From: Candidatus Poribacteria bacterium
GTDB taxonomy: Bacteria > Poribacteria > WGA-4E > WGA-3G
Length of the DNA stretch: 63,502 nucleotides
Assembly (NCBI GenBank): GCA_022394775.1
Contig: JAGFCB010000037.1
Coordinates: forward strand, 1-63,502
Direction: 5' to 3'
Below are positions 1-9,683 of the stretch, one piece after another (the stretch's first letter is position 1; each line of letters opens with the position of its first letter). The position numbers and the translations under genes were made by a program. The notes beneath the pieces are model-generated. The model had not been told where the DNA came from. It saw only the letters and a list, made by a program, of their open reading frames with translations, and did no database searches.

Positions 1-38
1 AGTGCTAAACCGAAAGTTAACTGACATTTTTGAAGCAT
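1..38 (-). CDS. N-terminus of a secreted protein, tandem paralogue (partial)
   Basis: Only the first 12 codons lie in the window. On the minus strand an ATG at 36-38 is preceded by an AAGGAGAA Shine-Dalgarno and reads MLQKCQLTFGLA. This nearly repeats the start of the next gene (MLQKCQLTLSLA). It is therefore the signal peptide of a tandem copy of the neighbouring secreted protein, running off the left edge. The function is unknown. Confidence 0.6.
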   Translation of the reverse strand, partial: MLQKCQLTFGLA

Positions 39-80
39 GATTCTTCTCCTTTATCGCATCTTTGTGCGATTTTAAGGCAG

Positions 81-773
81 TTACTGCTTAAGCCGTCCCC
101 ACGTTGTAGTGAGTAACCCATCAGGTTCTACCGACAACGTTTTTTCTTTCGCTTTTTCGTAGTCTGCATCCGTCGGTTCATATTCCAGATCACTTGACCA
201 GCAGAAAACATCGTATTGAACCTGAAGCGAGCTTTGCCGCGTCCAGATCATCATGACATTTTCGCCGTCTTGCAATTTGTTGACCGTGCCACCATCTTTC
301 CCAAAATCGCCGGTCCGCATCCATGCCCATTCAGGGACATTTTCTTCAAAGATAATATGATCGGGACGCACAAAAGCAGGTGCTACCTCTGGAATCTTAT
401 TGCCATCGTCGCCTAAAACCCACAACCAATCTGAATGGTTACTCGGATTAATGAGCCGTCCGATAAACCGCCAGTCACCGGCTTTTCCACCCGCACGACT
501 GATGTCGAATCTATAGAGTAACCAACCTTGTCCGCCGGCATTCGTGACAATATCTCCAAAGGCACCATCGGCAGGATCTACAGCTTTTTCGGCTTTACCC
601 AATTTATAGACATCTTCGGAATCCCTGTCATCAAAGGCTTCCGCCTCAAACCAAATCTGTTCGCCCTTACCAAATTCAGAGACTTTGAACTCTTCCACGG
701 CAAAGCCTGTAAGCGGCTGTATCAGCAGTAGACAGAGGGCTAAGCTGAGCGTTAATTGACATTTCTGAAGCAT
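81..773 (-). CDS. secreted protein with a CBM-like beta-sandwich fold, function unknown
   Basis: A 230 aa protein. The start at 773 was chosen because AGGAGGATG lies just upstream and the product then opens with a clean signal peptide (MLQKCQ, then a Leu-rich core ending near GFA). Longer starts add a charged, non-signal extension. The mature part begins with a FEAEAFDDRD stretch, which resembles the opening strand of carbohydrate-binding-module-like beta sandwiches, and is rich in Trp and Gly. No catalytic motif was recognised. A tandem paralogue starts 42 bp downstream of its stop. A periplasmic or surface role in glycan binding is a guess from the fold resemblance only. Confidence 0.75.
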   Translation of the reverse strand: MLQKCQLTLSLALCLLLIQPLTGFAVEEFKVSEFGKGEQIWFEAEAFDDRDSEDVYKLGKAEKAVDPADGAFGDIVTNAGGQGWLLYRFDISRAGGKAGDWRFIGRLINPSNHSDWLWVLGDDGNKIPEVAPAFVRPDHIIFEENVPEWAWMRTGDFGKDGGTVNKLQDGENVMMIWTRQSSLQVQYDVFCWSSDLEYEPTDADYEKAKEKTLSVEPDGLLTTTWGRLKQ

Positions 774-958
774 TGGTATGCATCCTCCTATATTCTGATT
801 GTGAATCAGTTTGCCTTTTTTTCTCTTCGTTGATGGGATTTGGAACCCCACCGAAGTAATAAGCATACGAGATCTTGACAATATTTTGATCCGGTTTCGC
901 CAAACCGAGTAAAAGCAGTTTCAAACCCCTGCTATCGAGTGTGATTAACGAAAAATAC

Positions 959-987
959 TTGACAGGCCCCTTAAAATATCGTATATT
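959..987 (+). promoter_or_regulatory. sigma70-type promoter
   Basis: TTGACA at 959-964, a 17 nt spacer and TATATT at 982-987. It lies about 300 nt before the TIM-barrel gene, in the divergent region with the secreted-protein gene, and a 154 bp repeat sits between it and that gene. Confidence 0.5.
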
Positions 988-1102
988 TGGCTGTTGAGTT
1001 AAATATACGTGTAATTATCTGTATGGTGCTTAGATAGCAACTAAAGTATACGATAAAGGTGTTTTTTTGTCAACTGCCTCAGATACACTCGGATTCTGTA
1101 AT

Positions 1103-1256
1103 AACGCAAGTTGCCACCTTTTATACACATAGCACTCCTCTGGAGTGCGATCGCGCAAATACGCCATTTTCTATAGATATATTACCCCTCTGGGGTGAAG
1201 AAAAAGACGAAAACCCCTTCGGAAGTGCGCAAAATCTGTTAGTAGCAACTTGGGTT
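1103..1256. repeat. 154 bp MITE-like element, copy 1
   Basis: The ends are inverted: AACGCAAGTTGC at 1103-1114 against GCAACTTGGGTT at 1245-1256 (11 of 12 match). Inside are two palindromes, CACTCCTCTGGAGTG and CACCCCTCTGGGGTG. A second copy of the same length is at 31137-31290. TAAT flanks both sides (1099-1102 and 1258-1261), which suggests a target duplication. No protein is encoded. It lies 36 nt before the next gene. Confidence 0.75.
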
Positions 1257-1292
1257 ATAATAAAATATCTAAAAATGAAACAGAGGTTATCC

Positions 1293-2207
1293 ATGAAACT
1301 CGGATTTGTGAGCGCAATTTTACCGGAACAGTCCTTAACAGAAGTCGTCCAATTCGCTGCTAATACAGGCTTCGATTGCGTCGAATTAATGTGCTGGCCC
1401 AAAGGAGAAGCGGAACGGCGTTATGCCGGTGTTACGCACGTTGATGTCGCGACGCTTTCCGAAACGGAAGCAGATAAAATCCTACAATGTGTCTCGGATG
1501 CGGGGATCACAATCAGCGGTTTAGGCTACTACCCGAACCCACTGACACCTGATGAAACCGAAGCAGCTATCTATAGTGAACACCTTAAAAAACTGGTTCT
1601 GGCTGCGGAACGTCTATCGGTAGACATCGTGAACACGTTCATCGGTAGAGACCAGACGCGCACGATAGACGAGAATTGGGATCGCTTTAAACAGGTATGG
1701 AAGCCACTCATTCAATTCGCTGCCGACCACGGCATCCGTATTGGTATTGAGAATTGCCCGATGTTTTTCACGGAAGACGAATGGCCCGCTGGTCAAAACC
1801 TCGCCTATTGTCCCGTGGTTTGGGAACGGATGTTTGAAGAGATCCCTTCCCCGAATTTCGGACTCAACTTCGACCCGTCCCACTTTATATGGCTTCAGAT
1901 GGACTATCTGAAACCGCTTGCTACCTTCGCTGATCGAATCTTCCATGTGCATGCAAAGGATGTCCGGTTAGATAAAGCGAAACTTGATGAAGTCGGTATC
2001 CTCGCAACACCCTTGTCGTATCATACACCGAAACTGCCGGGACTTGGCGATGTTGATTGGGGCAGCTTCTTCTCTGTTTTGAGTGATACCGGTTATGAGG
2101 GGGCAGTCTGTGTTGAGGTGGAGGATCGGGCTTATGAAGAGACATTAGAGCTGCGACAACGCTCTTTGCGACAGAGCCATATTTTTTTAAGACAGTTCAT
2201 GGGTTGA
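1293..2207 (+). CDS. sugar phosphate isomerase/epimerase-like TIM barrel protein
   Basis: A 304 aa member of the xylose-isomerase-like (AP endonuclease 2) TIM-barrel family. It opens with [15 protein letters not shown] and a [11 protein letters not shown] strand. Later it carries [26 protein letters not shown] and a C-terminal CVEVED, where the Glu, Asp, His and Glu are the expected metal ligands. The start at 1293 is preferred to an in-frame ATG at 1275 because AGAGG lies six nucleotides before it. Upstream sequence in the same frame is the 154 bp repeat. The family isomerises or epimerises sugars or inositols. The substrate here is unknown. It is followed 18 nt later by bioF, perhaps co-transcribed. 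Confidence 0.85.
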   Translation: MKLGFVSAILPEQSLTEVVQFAANTGFDCVELMCWPKGEAERRYAGVTHVDVATLSETEADKILQCVSDAGITISGLGYYPNPLTPDETEAAIYSEHLKKLVLAAERLSVDIVNTFIGRDQTRTIDENWDRFKQVWKPLIQFAADHGIRIGIENCPMFFTEDEWPAGQNLAYCPVVWERMFEEIPSPNFGLNFDPSHFIWLQMDYLKPLATFADRIFHVHAKDVRLDKAKLDEVGILATPLSYHTPKLPGLGDVDWGSFFSVLSDTGYEGAVCVEVEDRAYEETLELRQRSLRQSHIFLRQFMG

Positions 2208-2225
2208 CAGGGAGAGAACATTTTG

Positions 2226-3386
2226 ATGGAGAGCCATGATTGGTTGGACACGGAATGCGCAGCACTGGAACAAGCAGGTTTACGCCGTCACCTCCGTACG
2301 GTTATGAGTGCACCCACAGGCACAATCCATCTTGATGGACGCGATGTCGTGCTGCTCGGTTCAAACAACTATTTGGGCTTAAGTACACACCCGCAGGTGA
2401 TCACCGCTGCTATCGAGGCGACGCGGAATTTTGGCACAGGCGCGAGCGGTTCGCGTCTTATCTCTGGGAACAACGAACTCTATACAACATTAGAAGCCAA
2501 CCTCGCAAAAACGAAGAACACCGAAGCCGCGCTCGTCTTCAGTTCGGGGTATGCTGCGAATACGAGCATTATCCCCATCCTCGCAAGTGAAGGGGATCTT
2601 ATTTTAAGCGATGCCCTTAACCACGCCAGTATCATTGACGGATGCCGTCTCAGTCGGGCAACAAAAAAAGTCTATCGACACTGTGATGTAGAGCATCTCA
2701 AGGCTCTGTTATCGGAATCCACAGCGTTTCGGCGGCGACTCATCGTGACGGACGGCGTTTTCAGCATGGACGGCAATATCGCACCGCTACCCGATATTTA
2801 CGAGGTCGCTACGCACTATGAAGCGATGTTACTCGTAGATGACGCACACGGATTTGGCGTGTTAGGAAAAGATGGCAGCGGCACTGTCGCACATTTTGGA
2901 TTGGATAGCGAAGGCATCATTCAGATGGGGACGCTCAGCAAGGCTGTTGGCGCACTCGGTGGGTATATTGCCGGAAGTCGTGCCTTGGTTGAACTGCTCA
3001 TTAACAAGGCGCGCGGTTTTATCTTTACAACAGGATTACCACCTGCGACCTTGGCGGCAGCGAACACTGCCCTTGATGTGATACGTTCTTCACCTGAATT
3101 ACGGCAACGCCTATTCTCGCACGCTGAGCATCTCAAAACAGCCTTGATCAATTTAGGGTATACCTTATTGCCGAGTGAAACACAGATTTTGCCAGTCGTA
3201 TTAGGCAGTCCACAACGGGCAACAAATATTGCGGATGCATTACTTGCTGAAGGCGTGTTCGCACCAGCGATCCGTCCGCCCGCAGTGCCGCCAGACACGA
3301 GTCGTTTAAGGCTTGCTGTCATGGCGACACACACCGAAACGGAGATACATAAGGCGATTGCTGGATTTGCGGCAGTTATTCCTTGA
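2226..3386 (+). CDS. bioF: 8-amino-7-oxononanoate synthase-like PLP enzyme
   Basis: A 386 aa alpha-oxoamine synthase of fold-type I. The family condenses an acyl-CoA with an amino acid; BioF uses pimeloyl-CoA (or -ACP) and alanine in biotin synthesis. Visible features are the [10 protein letters not shown] substrate loop, [16 protein letters not shown], the LVDDAHGFG aspartate that holds the pyridine ring (about residue 205), and the Schiff-base lysine in [16 protein letters not shown] (Lys239). The ATG at 2226 is preceded by AGGGAGAG. A TTG one codon earlier is also possible. No other biotin gene is in view, so glycine C-acetyltransferase is an alternative, though the [15 protein letters not shown] region looks BioF-like. 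Confidence 0.85.
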   Translation: MESHDWLDTECAALEQAGLRRHLRTVMSAPTGTIHLDGRDVVLLGSNNYLGLSTHPQVITAAIEATRNFGTGASGSRLISGNNELYTTLEANLAKTKNTEAALVFSSGYAANTSIIPILASEGDLILSDALNHASIIDGCRLSRATKKVYRHCDVEHLKALLSESTAFRRRLIVTDGVFSMDGNIAPLPDIYEVATHYEAMLLVDDAHGFGVLGKDGSGTVAHFGLDSEGIIQMGTLSKAVGALGGYIAGSRALVELLINKARGFIFTTGLPPATLAAANTALDVIRSSPELRQRLFSHAEHLKTALINLGYTLLPSETQILPVVLGSPQRATNIADALLAEGVFAPAIRPPAVPPDTSRLRLAVMATHTETEIHKAIAGFAAVIP

Positions 3387-3411
3387 TTTTTTTCACTTTT
3401 CGTGCTATACT
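3383..3411 (+). promoter_or_regulatory. sigma70-type promoter for the cupin gene
   Basis: TTGATT at 3383-3388, a 17 nt spacer and TATACT at 3406-3411, overlapping the end of bioF and 34 nt before the cupin start. Confidence 0.55.
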
Positions 3412-3445
3412 GCGTCAAATCTTAACGAAAGGCAATAGATCAAAG

Positions 3446-3862
3446 ATGAGCACAAAAGCACATGTCATCGATTTTGGAAAACAAGACCCTATCGACCGAG
3501 GCACCGGTGTGAAGACTGTCCCGTTAGCCGGTAAATGGATCGACTCCACCTCGCTCACCAACGGTGTAACGATGTTTGAACCCGGTGCAGCGATCGCACG
3601 CCACTATCACAACTGTGATGAATCTGTCACAATTCTCGAAGGCGAAGCCTCTTGCGAGGTTGATGGCGAAGTCTTTACCATGAAAGCCTACGACACGACA
3701 TTCGTTCCCGCTGGCATTCCACACCGATTCTGGAATGAGAGCGACGCACCTATGAAAATCCTCTGGACCTATGCCTCTGTCACTGTGACCCGCACCTTCA
3801 CGGAGACAGGTGAAACAGTAGGACACTTGTCCGCCGGAGATCAGGCAGTCGTCACATCATAA
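3446..3862 (+). CDS. cupin domain protein
   Basis: A 138 aa single-domain cupin. The first cupin motif is seen around GAAIARHYHNCDESVTILEGEA (two His and a Glu as metal ligands). The second is around TFVPAGIPHRFWNES (His). It is the usual size for small metal-binding cupins, whose reactions vary widely, so the substrate cannot be named. The start MSTKAHVIDF at 3446 follows a promoter at 3383-3411. An upstream in-frame ATG at 3383 would read through that promoter and adds an unlikely hydrophobic extension. The M20 peptidase gene follows 21 nt later and the two may be co-transcribed. Confidence 0.85.
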   Translation: MSTKAHVIDFGKQDPIDRGTGVKTVPLAGKWIDSTSLTNGVTMFEPGAAIARHYHNCDESVTILEGEASCEVDGEVFTMKAYDTTFVPAGIPHRFWNESDAPMKILWTYASVTVTRTFTETGETVGHLSAGDQAVVTS

Positions 3863-3883
3863 CAACGACTGAGGAGATCTAAA

Positions 3884-5122
3884 ATGTCCGTTCAAGCCTA
3901 TATCAAGGACAAGCAAACTGCACTCTGTGGGTTGCTCCAAGAACTCGTTAGAATTCCTACTGTCAATCCGCCGGGTGAAAATTATGCCGAGATCGTTGAA
4001 CTACTTGAGGCGAAGTGCAAGGCGTTGGGCATGCAGACTCGGATTGCCAAAGTCCCAAAACGGCGTGCTGAGCAGATTATCCCGAATGCGGATAGCCATC
4101 CACGGCTAAACCTCATCGCGCGCTGGGATGTCGGCGCAGAGAAGACGGTGCATTTCAACGCACACTACGATGTCGTACCCGTCTCAGGGGAGTGGCGGTT
4201 TGGTGATCCATTCAGTGGTGAGATTGAGGGGGAATGGCTTTACGGACGCGGTGCCGACGACATGAAGGATGCCATCGCTGCGCTTCTATTTGCAATCGAG
4301 GCTGTCCAAGAAACCGGCATCGAACCGAAGTTCAACGTTGAATGCTCATTCACTTGCGACGAAGAGACCGGTGGCGAGTTGGGCGCAGGATATATTGTCG
4401 AGAAAGGCTTGGTTAATGCGGACTACGTCGTCAACTGCGAGGGTGGCGCGGAGATGAACATCGGCAACGGACATAACGGCGTACTCTGGTTGGAAATTGA
4501 GGTTAAAGGTAAAGCAGCACACGGGGCACAGCCAGATAAGGGAATAAACGCATTTGAAAAGACCGCCGAACTCATAACCGCACTCCAACGGGTTAAACGA
4601 AATTTAAAATCACCGGAACGCGCATTTAAACTCCCCGATGGCAGCGACCGCTATCCGACATTGAACATCGGCGGAACCTTCCGAGGCACCGACGGCGACA
4701 AAGTTAACACCGTTCCAGCAAGCGTTACGTTCTCGATTGACCGCCGGATTACACCAAACGAGGAACTTAAGTTCGCTGAATTGGAATTGCGGGAAGCGAT
4801 TTCTGGGGCGTGTCAATACTACCCCGATTTGGACGCAGAGGCACGCGCTATCTTGCGGATTGAACCCTGCTTGACGGATACCGCTTCGCCAATAGCGCAG
4901 GCGTTTGCTGATGCGGTGCGTGTCGTCCGTTTCAATCAACCCCGATTTAAAGGCACTACAGGGTTTACCGACTTGCACTACTTCGTCAATACGGGCTTAC
5001 CCGGTGTCGGATACGGGCCCAGTGGTGAAGGTGGACATGCCATCAATGAGCGCGTCCATATCCCCGATCTCGTGCGGACCTCTACCATCTACGCAACCTT
5101 CATGACCCGCGCAGAACTCTAA
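3884..5122 (+). CDS. M20 family metallopeptidase (ArgE/DapE-like deacylase)
   Basis: A 412 aa zinc-dependent M20 hydrolase. The family removes acyl groups from amino acids (acetylornithine, succinyl-diaminopimelate) or cleaves small peptides. The metal-binding signatures are clear: HFNAHYDVVP (His, Asp), GRGADDMKDAIAALL (bridging Asp), CDEETGGELG (catalytic Glu pair), and a late GEGGHAINE with the final His. The dimerisation insert with a KAAHGAQPDKGINA motif sits mid-protein, as in ArgE/DapE. GAGGAGATCT provides a strong Shine-Dalgarno before ATG 3884. Specificity cannot be assigned, because neither arginine nor lysine pathway genes are nearby. Confidence 0.85.
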   Translation: MSVQAYIKDKQTALCGLLQELVRIPTVNPPGENYAEIVELLEAKCKALGMQTRIAKVPKRRAEQIIPNADSHPRLNLIARWDVGAEKTVHFNAHYDVVPVSGEWRFGDPFSGEIEGEWLYGRGADDMKDAIAALLFAIEAVQETGIEPKFNVECSFTCDEETGGELGAGYIVEKGLVNADYVVNCEGGAEMNIGNGHNGVLWLEIEVKGKAAHGAQPDKGINAFEKTAELITALQRVKRNLKSPERAFKLPDGSDRYPTLNIGGTFRGTDGDKVNTVPASVTFSIDRRITPNEELKFAELELREAISGACQYYPDLDAEARAILRIEPCLTDTASPIAQAFADAVRVVRFNQPRFKGTTGFTDLHYFVNTGLPGVGYGPSGEGGHAINERVHIPDLVRTSTIYATFMTRAEL

Positions 5123-5129
5123 AATACAT

Positions 5130-5278
5130 AGGACTTACGCATTACCTCTTAAAGTCGCCCTGATAAGGGTCGGTGAATGCCCATAAGGCATTCATACCCG
5201 GGGAAGTTCCCACACGGGCTTCATACCGTTGATTCTGATTCTTTAGGGGGTAAAATTACTGCTTTTTGCGTAAGTCCT
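5130..5278. repeat. 149 bp MITE-like element with perfect 12 bp inverted ends
   Basis: AGGACTTACGCA at 5130-5141 is exactly inverted at 5267-5278 (TGCGTAAGTCCT). Internal hairpins include CCCTGATAAGGG and AATGCC/GGCATT. AATACA occurs on both flanks, a possible target duplication. The right two-thirds recurs at 58997-59106. It is non-coding and sits 77 nt before the first WD40 gene. Confidence 0.8.
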
Positions 5279-5355
5279 GAATACACTGAAATACGCTGTA
5301 GCGCAAGGTCTCCGTGCCTCAGCGAATTCCAAAAAATATAAAAGAGATTAATACA

Positions 5356-7440
5356 ATGCAAAACCGAAGACCTGCACCATTCAATGTTGTGCCGGAAGAC
5401 ACGATGGGAACAACATGGGCATTGCCGAAGGGCGCAATCGCCCGATTTGGAAAAGGTAGCGTGGATCAAGGAGATGTTAAAGTGTCTCCAGATGGCACAT
5501 ATTTTGCTGTTGGAACCCTCATGGGACTTTGGTGGTATGACGTAGCCTCAATGTCACCGATTTCATTGTGGGAAACGAAAAGGGGAATGGTTAATTCCAT
5601 CGATTTTTCTCATGATGGCAAATGGATTATCATTGATACTTCAGATGATGTCACTAAAGTGTTGGATGTTCAAAGTGGAGAGTGTATCACACAGATAGAA
5701 GGTCAAGATGCCTTTGGTGGGCTTGCCTGTTCGTCGAACGGCAGCTGGATTGCTATTGCGGCGATGAATGGGGTTGTAAAGGTCGTGGATATCCATAGCG
5801 GTGCGTGCATTGCACAGATGGATCGAGGCGCGCACGAATTCCAATCAAATGATATTCTTCAACTCGAATTTTCGCCAGATGGCAAACTTCTTGCCGCTAC
5901 AGCGGACAACCCCGAACTTTCACGCGATGGACAGGTTCTGAATCCTGACACGGAAGGCAGGCAAACTTACGTGTGGCATCCAGAGACGGGTGAGGTAATT
6001 GTTAAGTTTGCGGGTAGAAATTTTGCCTTTTCACCCGATAGCCGCCTGTTAGCGGGTGCAGCTGCTGATGAAACCCTTGGTGATACAGATCGCGTTGACC
6101 GCTGCGTCTCAGTGTGGGATGTAACAACCGGTGAACGGATCTCGCACTTCTCAGGGCATACGGATTGGGTGGAGAATATAACCTTTTCGTCGTGTGGTGA
6201 ATTCCTTGTGTCGAGTAGTAGAGATAAAAGTCTGCGCATGTGGGATGTCACAGAGGGTAGACAAAAGAAGACTTATACCGAGGTTGAAACAGATTGGGGA
6301 CTTCCATTCTACTCACCAGAGGGAAAGCTATTGACTGCTGTGTTTCGTTATGAGAAAACGACTGTAGCCATTGACATCTGCCGTGTAGAATCCGGTGAAA
6401 AACTACAAACAATTGAGCTTTTGAGGGGGAGTGTTGGTGAGATGTGGTTTTTCAGATGTCCACAGTTGGCTGTCGCCTACGCGCTGTCCAACAAACGAAC
6501 GGATGGCAAGACCCAAACATTTCCAGCACTTCGTGAACCTCATTTCCCATGGCCCTATCCGAAAGTAGCTTGGTTGGGTGACCAAACGCTCGTAAGCACC
6601 CGCGATTACCCAGGTATTGAATTATGGGACGTTGTCCAAAAGTGTCCACACGAAACATTGTTGAAGGATAAGAATATTTATACGCACACTGTTTTGTCTT
6701 GTGGAAAGATACTGGGCACCCGTCTCCACAATGAGACCGGGGTATGGGATGCCAGGAATCCGGACGAACCTGTCGCTGAGTTCACAGCACCTAAAGAACC
6801 TTCAGAATGGGTGCGTCACGAGGTGTTCGCTCCCACAGGCGATCGGCTTGCAGCGGGGAGTAGAGAAGGCACGGTCTATGTATGGAACTTTCAGAATCCA
6901 GAGGAGCTAACACGCCTCACAGGACATACGGATTACGTTACATCATTGGCATTTTCACTGGATGGCAAGCGGTTGGTAAGCGGCGCGCGTGACAACACGA
7001 CTCGCTTATGGGATGTTGAATCAGGCGAAGAAATTGCGACACTACCTCTCGATGAACCTCGCTGCACTGAAGGGATAGCGTTCTCACCGTGTGGTGAAAT
7101 AATTGCCGGTGGCATGGACGACGAGATTCGCTTGTGGTGTGCTGAGCAACTGACAACGTTACGCGTGATACCGCAACCTGAGAACAGCCGACGGACGTAT
7201 GCCCTCACCTTTTTGCCGTGTGGTAAGTATCTCGTATCGGGGACTTGGTGGCAAAGAGGGATGGAGAAGATGGCAATCCGTTTGTGGGATGTTGCTACCG
7301 GTGAGAATATCCATACCTTCTGGGGGCATACGACAGACGTGCAGTCACTCGCCTTCTCCCCAGACGGCACGCTTCTGGCAAGTGGAGGAGATGATGGCAC
7401 TATCCTGTTGTGGGATGTCAAATCATTTATCGATTCTTAG
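5356..7440 (+). CDS. WD40-repeat protein, copy 1
   Basis: A 694 aa protein built of WD40 blades. Repeating units contain FSPDGK or FSPCGE, then a VxxWDVxxG-type end (VSVWDVTTGE, LRMWDVTEG, TRLWDVESGE, IRLWDVATGE, ILLWDVKS). About 12 blades are likely, enough for two propellers. No signal peptide and no enzymatic or STAND domain is visible, so it is probably a cytoplasmic interaction scaffold. ATG 5356 was chosen because the paralogue downstream starts with the same MQNRRPAP sequence. An earlier in-frame ATG at 5314 lacks this support. The stop is 20 nt before the paralogue, so the two are co-transcribed. Confidence 0.9.
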   Translation: MQNRRPAPFNVVPEDTMGTTWALPKGAIARFGKGSVDQGDVKVSPDGTYFAVGTLMGLWWYDVASMSPISLWETKRGMVNSIDFSHDGKWIIIDTSDDVTKVLDVQSGECITQIEGQDAFGGLACSSNGSWIAIAAMNGVVKVVDIHSGACIAQMDRGAHEFQSNDILQLEFSPDGKLLAATADNPELSRDGQVLNPDTEGRQTYVWHPETGEVIVKFAGRNFAFSPDSRLLAGAAADETLGDTDRVDRCVSVWDVTTGERISHFSGHTDWVENITFSSCGEFLVSSSRDKSLRMWDVTEGRQKKTYTEVETDWGLPFYSPEGKLLTAVFRYEKTTVAIDICRVESGEKLQTIELLRGSVGEMWFFRCPQLAVAYALSNKRTDGKTQTFPALREPHFPWPYPKVAWLGDQTLVSTRDYPGIELWDVVQKCPHETLLKDKNIYTHTVLSCGKILGTRLHNETGVWDARNPDEPVAEFTAPKEPSEWVRHEVFAPTGDRLAAGSREGTVYVWNFQNPEELTRLTGHTDYVTSLAFSLDGKRLVSGARDNTTRLWDVESGEEIATLPLDEPRCTEGIAFSPCGEIIAGGMDDEIRLWCAEQLTTLRVIPQPENSRRTYALTFLPCGKYLVSGTWWQRGMEKMAIRLWDVATGENIHTFWGHTTDVQSLAFSPDGTLLASGGDDGTILLWDVKSFIDS

Positions 7441-7460
7441 AATGGTAAGGAGTAGATACA

Positions 7461-9533
7461 ATGCAAAACCGAAGACCAGCACCGTTAAATGTAGGACTTG
7501 AGGACCCCACAGGAACAACATGGGCATTACCGGAAGGCGCAAGCGCCCGATTGGGGAAGGGGGACAGAGGTGATGTGAAGTTGTCGCCTGATGGCACGTA
7601 TTTCGCAGCTGCGTCAGGAGTGGGGCTTTGGTGGTATGATGTCTCCTCAATGTTACCAATTTCGTTATGGGAAACGGAACGCGGATTAATTAGTTCTGTT
7701 GACTTTTCTCATGATGGAAAATGGATTGTCATTGACAATTGGGATCAAGTCATTAAAGTGTTGGACGTTCAAACTGGAGAGGGTATTTATCAAATAGAAG
7801 GGCAGAGTGGTTTTGCCCATATCGCTTTTTCATCGAACGGTAAGTGGATTGCGACTGCCGATATGAATGGGGTTGTTAAGGTATTGGATGTTCAACGGGG
7901 TGTATGCCTCGCGCAAATGGATCGAGGAGCACATGAACTGCAACCAAATGATATTTCGCAACTCGAATTCTCACCGGATGGTAGACTCCTCGCTGCTACG
8001 GCACAAAATCCTGAAGTGTATTCACCTGATGACCAAGTTCTGAATCCAGACACAGAAGGGTATCAAACCTATGTATGGCATCCGGAGACAGGTGAGGCAA
8101 TTGTCAAGTTTGCTGGTAGAGATTTTGCCTTTTCGTCAGATAGTCGCCTATTGGCGGGTGCAGCCGCTGATGAGACTTTAAATGATGCTAATCGTATTGA
8201 CCGCTGCGTTTCAGTGTGGGATGTGACCATAGGCAAACGCATTGCTCAATTTATAGGACATAGTGATTGGGTCAATGCTGTCGCTTTTTCACCGTGCGGA
8301 CAGTTCCTTGCCTCAAGTGATAGAACACTACGAGAATGGGACCTGGAAACGGGTGCCCAAAGGGCAGTTTATCCTAACTTTGATGATCCGTTTTACTTGA
8401 AAGACGGAACTCTATACGCTTTGGTATTTCCTGATGACACTGATACTATTGAGACATGGAATGTAGAAAGCGGTGAAAAAAGACTTGAGATATCCGATGG
8501 TATTGGCGGTATTGGACTTGCAAAATCCTTAGCCATCGCTTACACACATAAACAACCTCAGCAATCCACCCAAAAAAGATCCAGTGAACAGGTTGATAGT
8601 AGTATTTCAAGGTACGTAATAAGGCGTGAGCCTCGTTTCCCGCACCCGGATCCGCTGGCAATTTGGATGGATGACCAGACGCTCGCAAGTAGAAGCATGG
8701 GGCGAGGTATTATTGTATGGGATGTCCCACAGAAATGTGTACGGGAAACGTTGATGGCGGACGAAAATATCCATTCTTTCACAGTTTTGCCTGACGGTAA
8801 AATGTTGGCGAACTCGGCTGTTTTTCTCGACGATACGACAAAGGTGTGGGATGTTGACTACCCCGATACCCCCATTGTTGAGTTTAGAGCAAATGTATGG
8901 TGGGAGCGTCATGAGGTGTTTTCCACAACAGGTGAGTATCTCGCTGTCGGGAGTAAAGATGGTCCAGTGTATGTGTGGAATCTTAATCAACCTGAACACC
9001 CGATAGTCCTCACGGGACATACGGATTACATTTACACGCTTGCGTTTTCGCCAGATGGAAAGCAATTGGTGACGGGTTCAGATGACGAGACAGCGAGATT
9101 GTGGGATATTGAAGCAGGTAAGGAGATTAGCATATTGCCGATGGACGAACCTCGTATTCCTATAGGAGCAGTCTTTTCACCATGTGGTAAAATAATTGCT
9201 GGTGGCATGAACAACGAGATTCGCTTGTGGTGTGCTGAGCAACTGACGACGTTACGCACAATCCCACAACCTGAGAACAGCCGACGGACGTATGCCCTCG
9301 CGTTTTCACCGTGTGGAAAATATTTGGCATCTGGAACTTGGTGGGAGAGGGGAATGGAGAAGATGGCAATCCGTCTATGGGAAGTTGCTACTGGCGAGAA
9401 TATCCATACCTTTTGGGGACATAATTCGGACGTGCAATCGCTCGCGTTTTCACCGGACGGTACACTGCTGGCGAGCAGTAGTTTTGAAGGCACAATCCTA
9501 CTGTGGGATGTGAAACCTTTCATAAACGTTTAA
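7461..9533 (+). CDS. WD40-repeat protein, copy 2 (tandem paralogue)
   Basis: A 690 aa protein, collinear with the preceding gene from MQNRRPAP to the last blade (ILLWDVKPF). Long stretches are near-identical, such as IRLWCAEQLTTLR and PQPENSRRTYAL. Divergence is greatest in the middle third, around residues 270-390. AAGGAG precedes ATG 7461 by nine nucleotides. The arrangement is a direct tandem gene duplication with conserved ends and a drifting centre, which could reflect partner specialisation or ongoing gene conversion. The function is unknown. Confidence 0.9.
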   Translation: MQNRRPAPLNVGLEDPTGTTWALPEGASARLGKGDRGDVKLSPDGTYFAAASGVGLWWYDVSSMLPISLWETERGLISSVDFSHDGKWIVIDNWDQVIKVLDVQTGEGIYQIEGQSGFAHIAFSSNGKWIATADMNGVVKVLDVQRGVCLAQMDRGAHELQPNDISQLEFSPDGRLLAATAQNPEVYSPDDQVLNPDTEGYQTYVWHPETGEAIVKFAGRDFAFSSDSRLLAGAAADETLNDANRIDRCVSVWDVTIGKRIAQFIGHSDWVNAVAFSPCGQFLASSDRTLREWDLETGAQRAVYPNFDDPFYLKDGTLYALVFPDDTDTIETWNVESGEKRLEISDGIGGIGLAKSLAIAYTHKQPQQSTQKRSSEQVDSSISRYVIRREPRFPHPDPLAIWMDDQTLASRSMGRGIIVWDVPQKCVRETLMADENIHSFTVLPDGKMLANSAVFLDDTTKVWDVDYPDTPIVEFRANVWWERHEVFSTTGEYLAVGSKDGPVYVWNLNQPEHPIVLTGHTDYIYTLAFSPDGKQLVTGSDDETARLWDIEAGKEISILPMDEPRIPIGAVFSPCGKIIAGGMNNEIRLWCAEQLTTLRTIPQPENSRRTYALAFSPCGKYLASGTWWERGMEKMAIRLWEVATGENIHTFWGHNSDVQSLAFSPDGTLLASSSFEGTILLWDVKPFINV

Positions 9534-9604
9534 AACTCCGATAGGAGCGATTTTCTGATTATCCTACCCCTCTGCAAAGAGCAGATTTGACTGTCCATTT
9601 TGGT

Positions 9605-9633
9605 TTGATTCCGTGCCTTGGATGTGTTATTAT
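9605..9633 (+). promoter_or_regulatory. sigma70-type promoter for the ATPase operon
   Basis: TTGATT at 9605-9610, a 17 nt spacer and TATTAT at 9628-9633. It sits 50 nt before the ATPase start and is the only recognisable promoter before the four overlapping genes. Confidence 0.6.
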
Positions 9634-9683
9634 TTCCATATCACATTCGCGGAAATACATCTTTTTTAAGGAAACTGATCGTT

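Noticed and set aside
9032..9523. Antisense 163-codon frame across the second WD40 gene, and a similar one at 6933-7421
   Set aside because: These are mirror frames of the WD40 blades; codons follow the sense protein repeats and there is no ribosome site.
5356..9533. Possible CRISPR array from regular repeats
   Set aside because: The periodicity is that of WD40 codons inside an open frame; repeats are not near-identical and no spacers exist.
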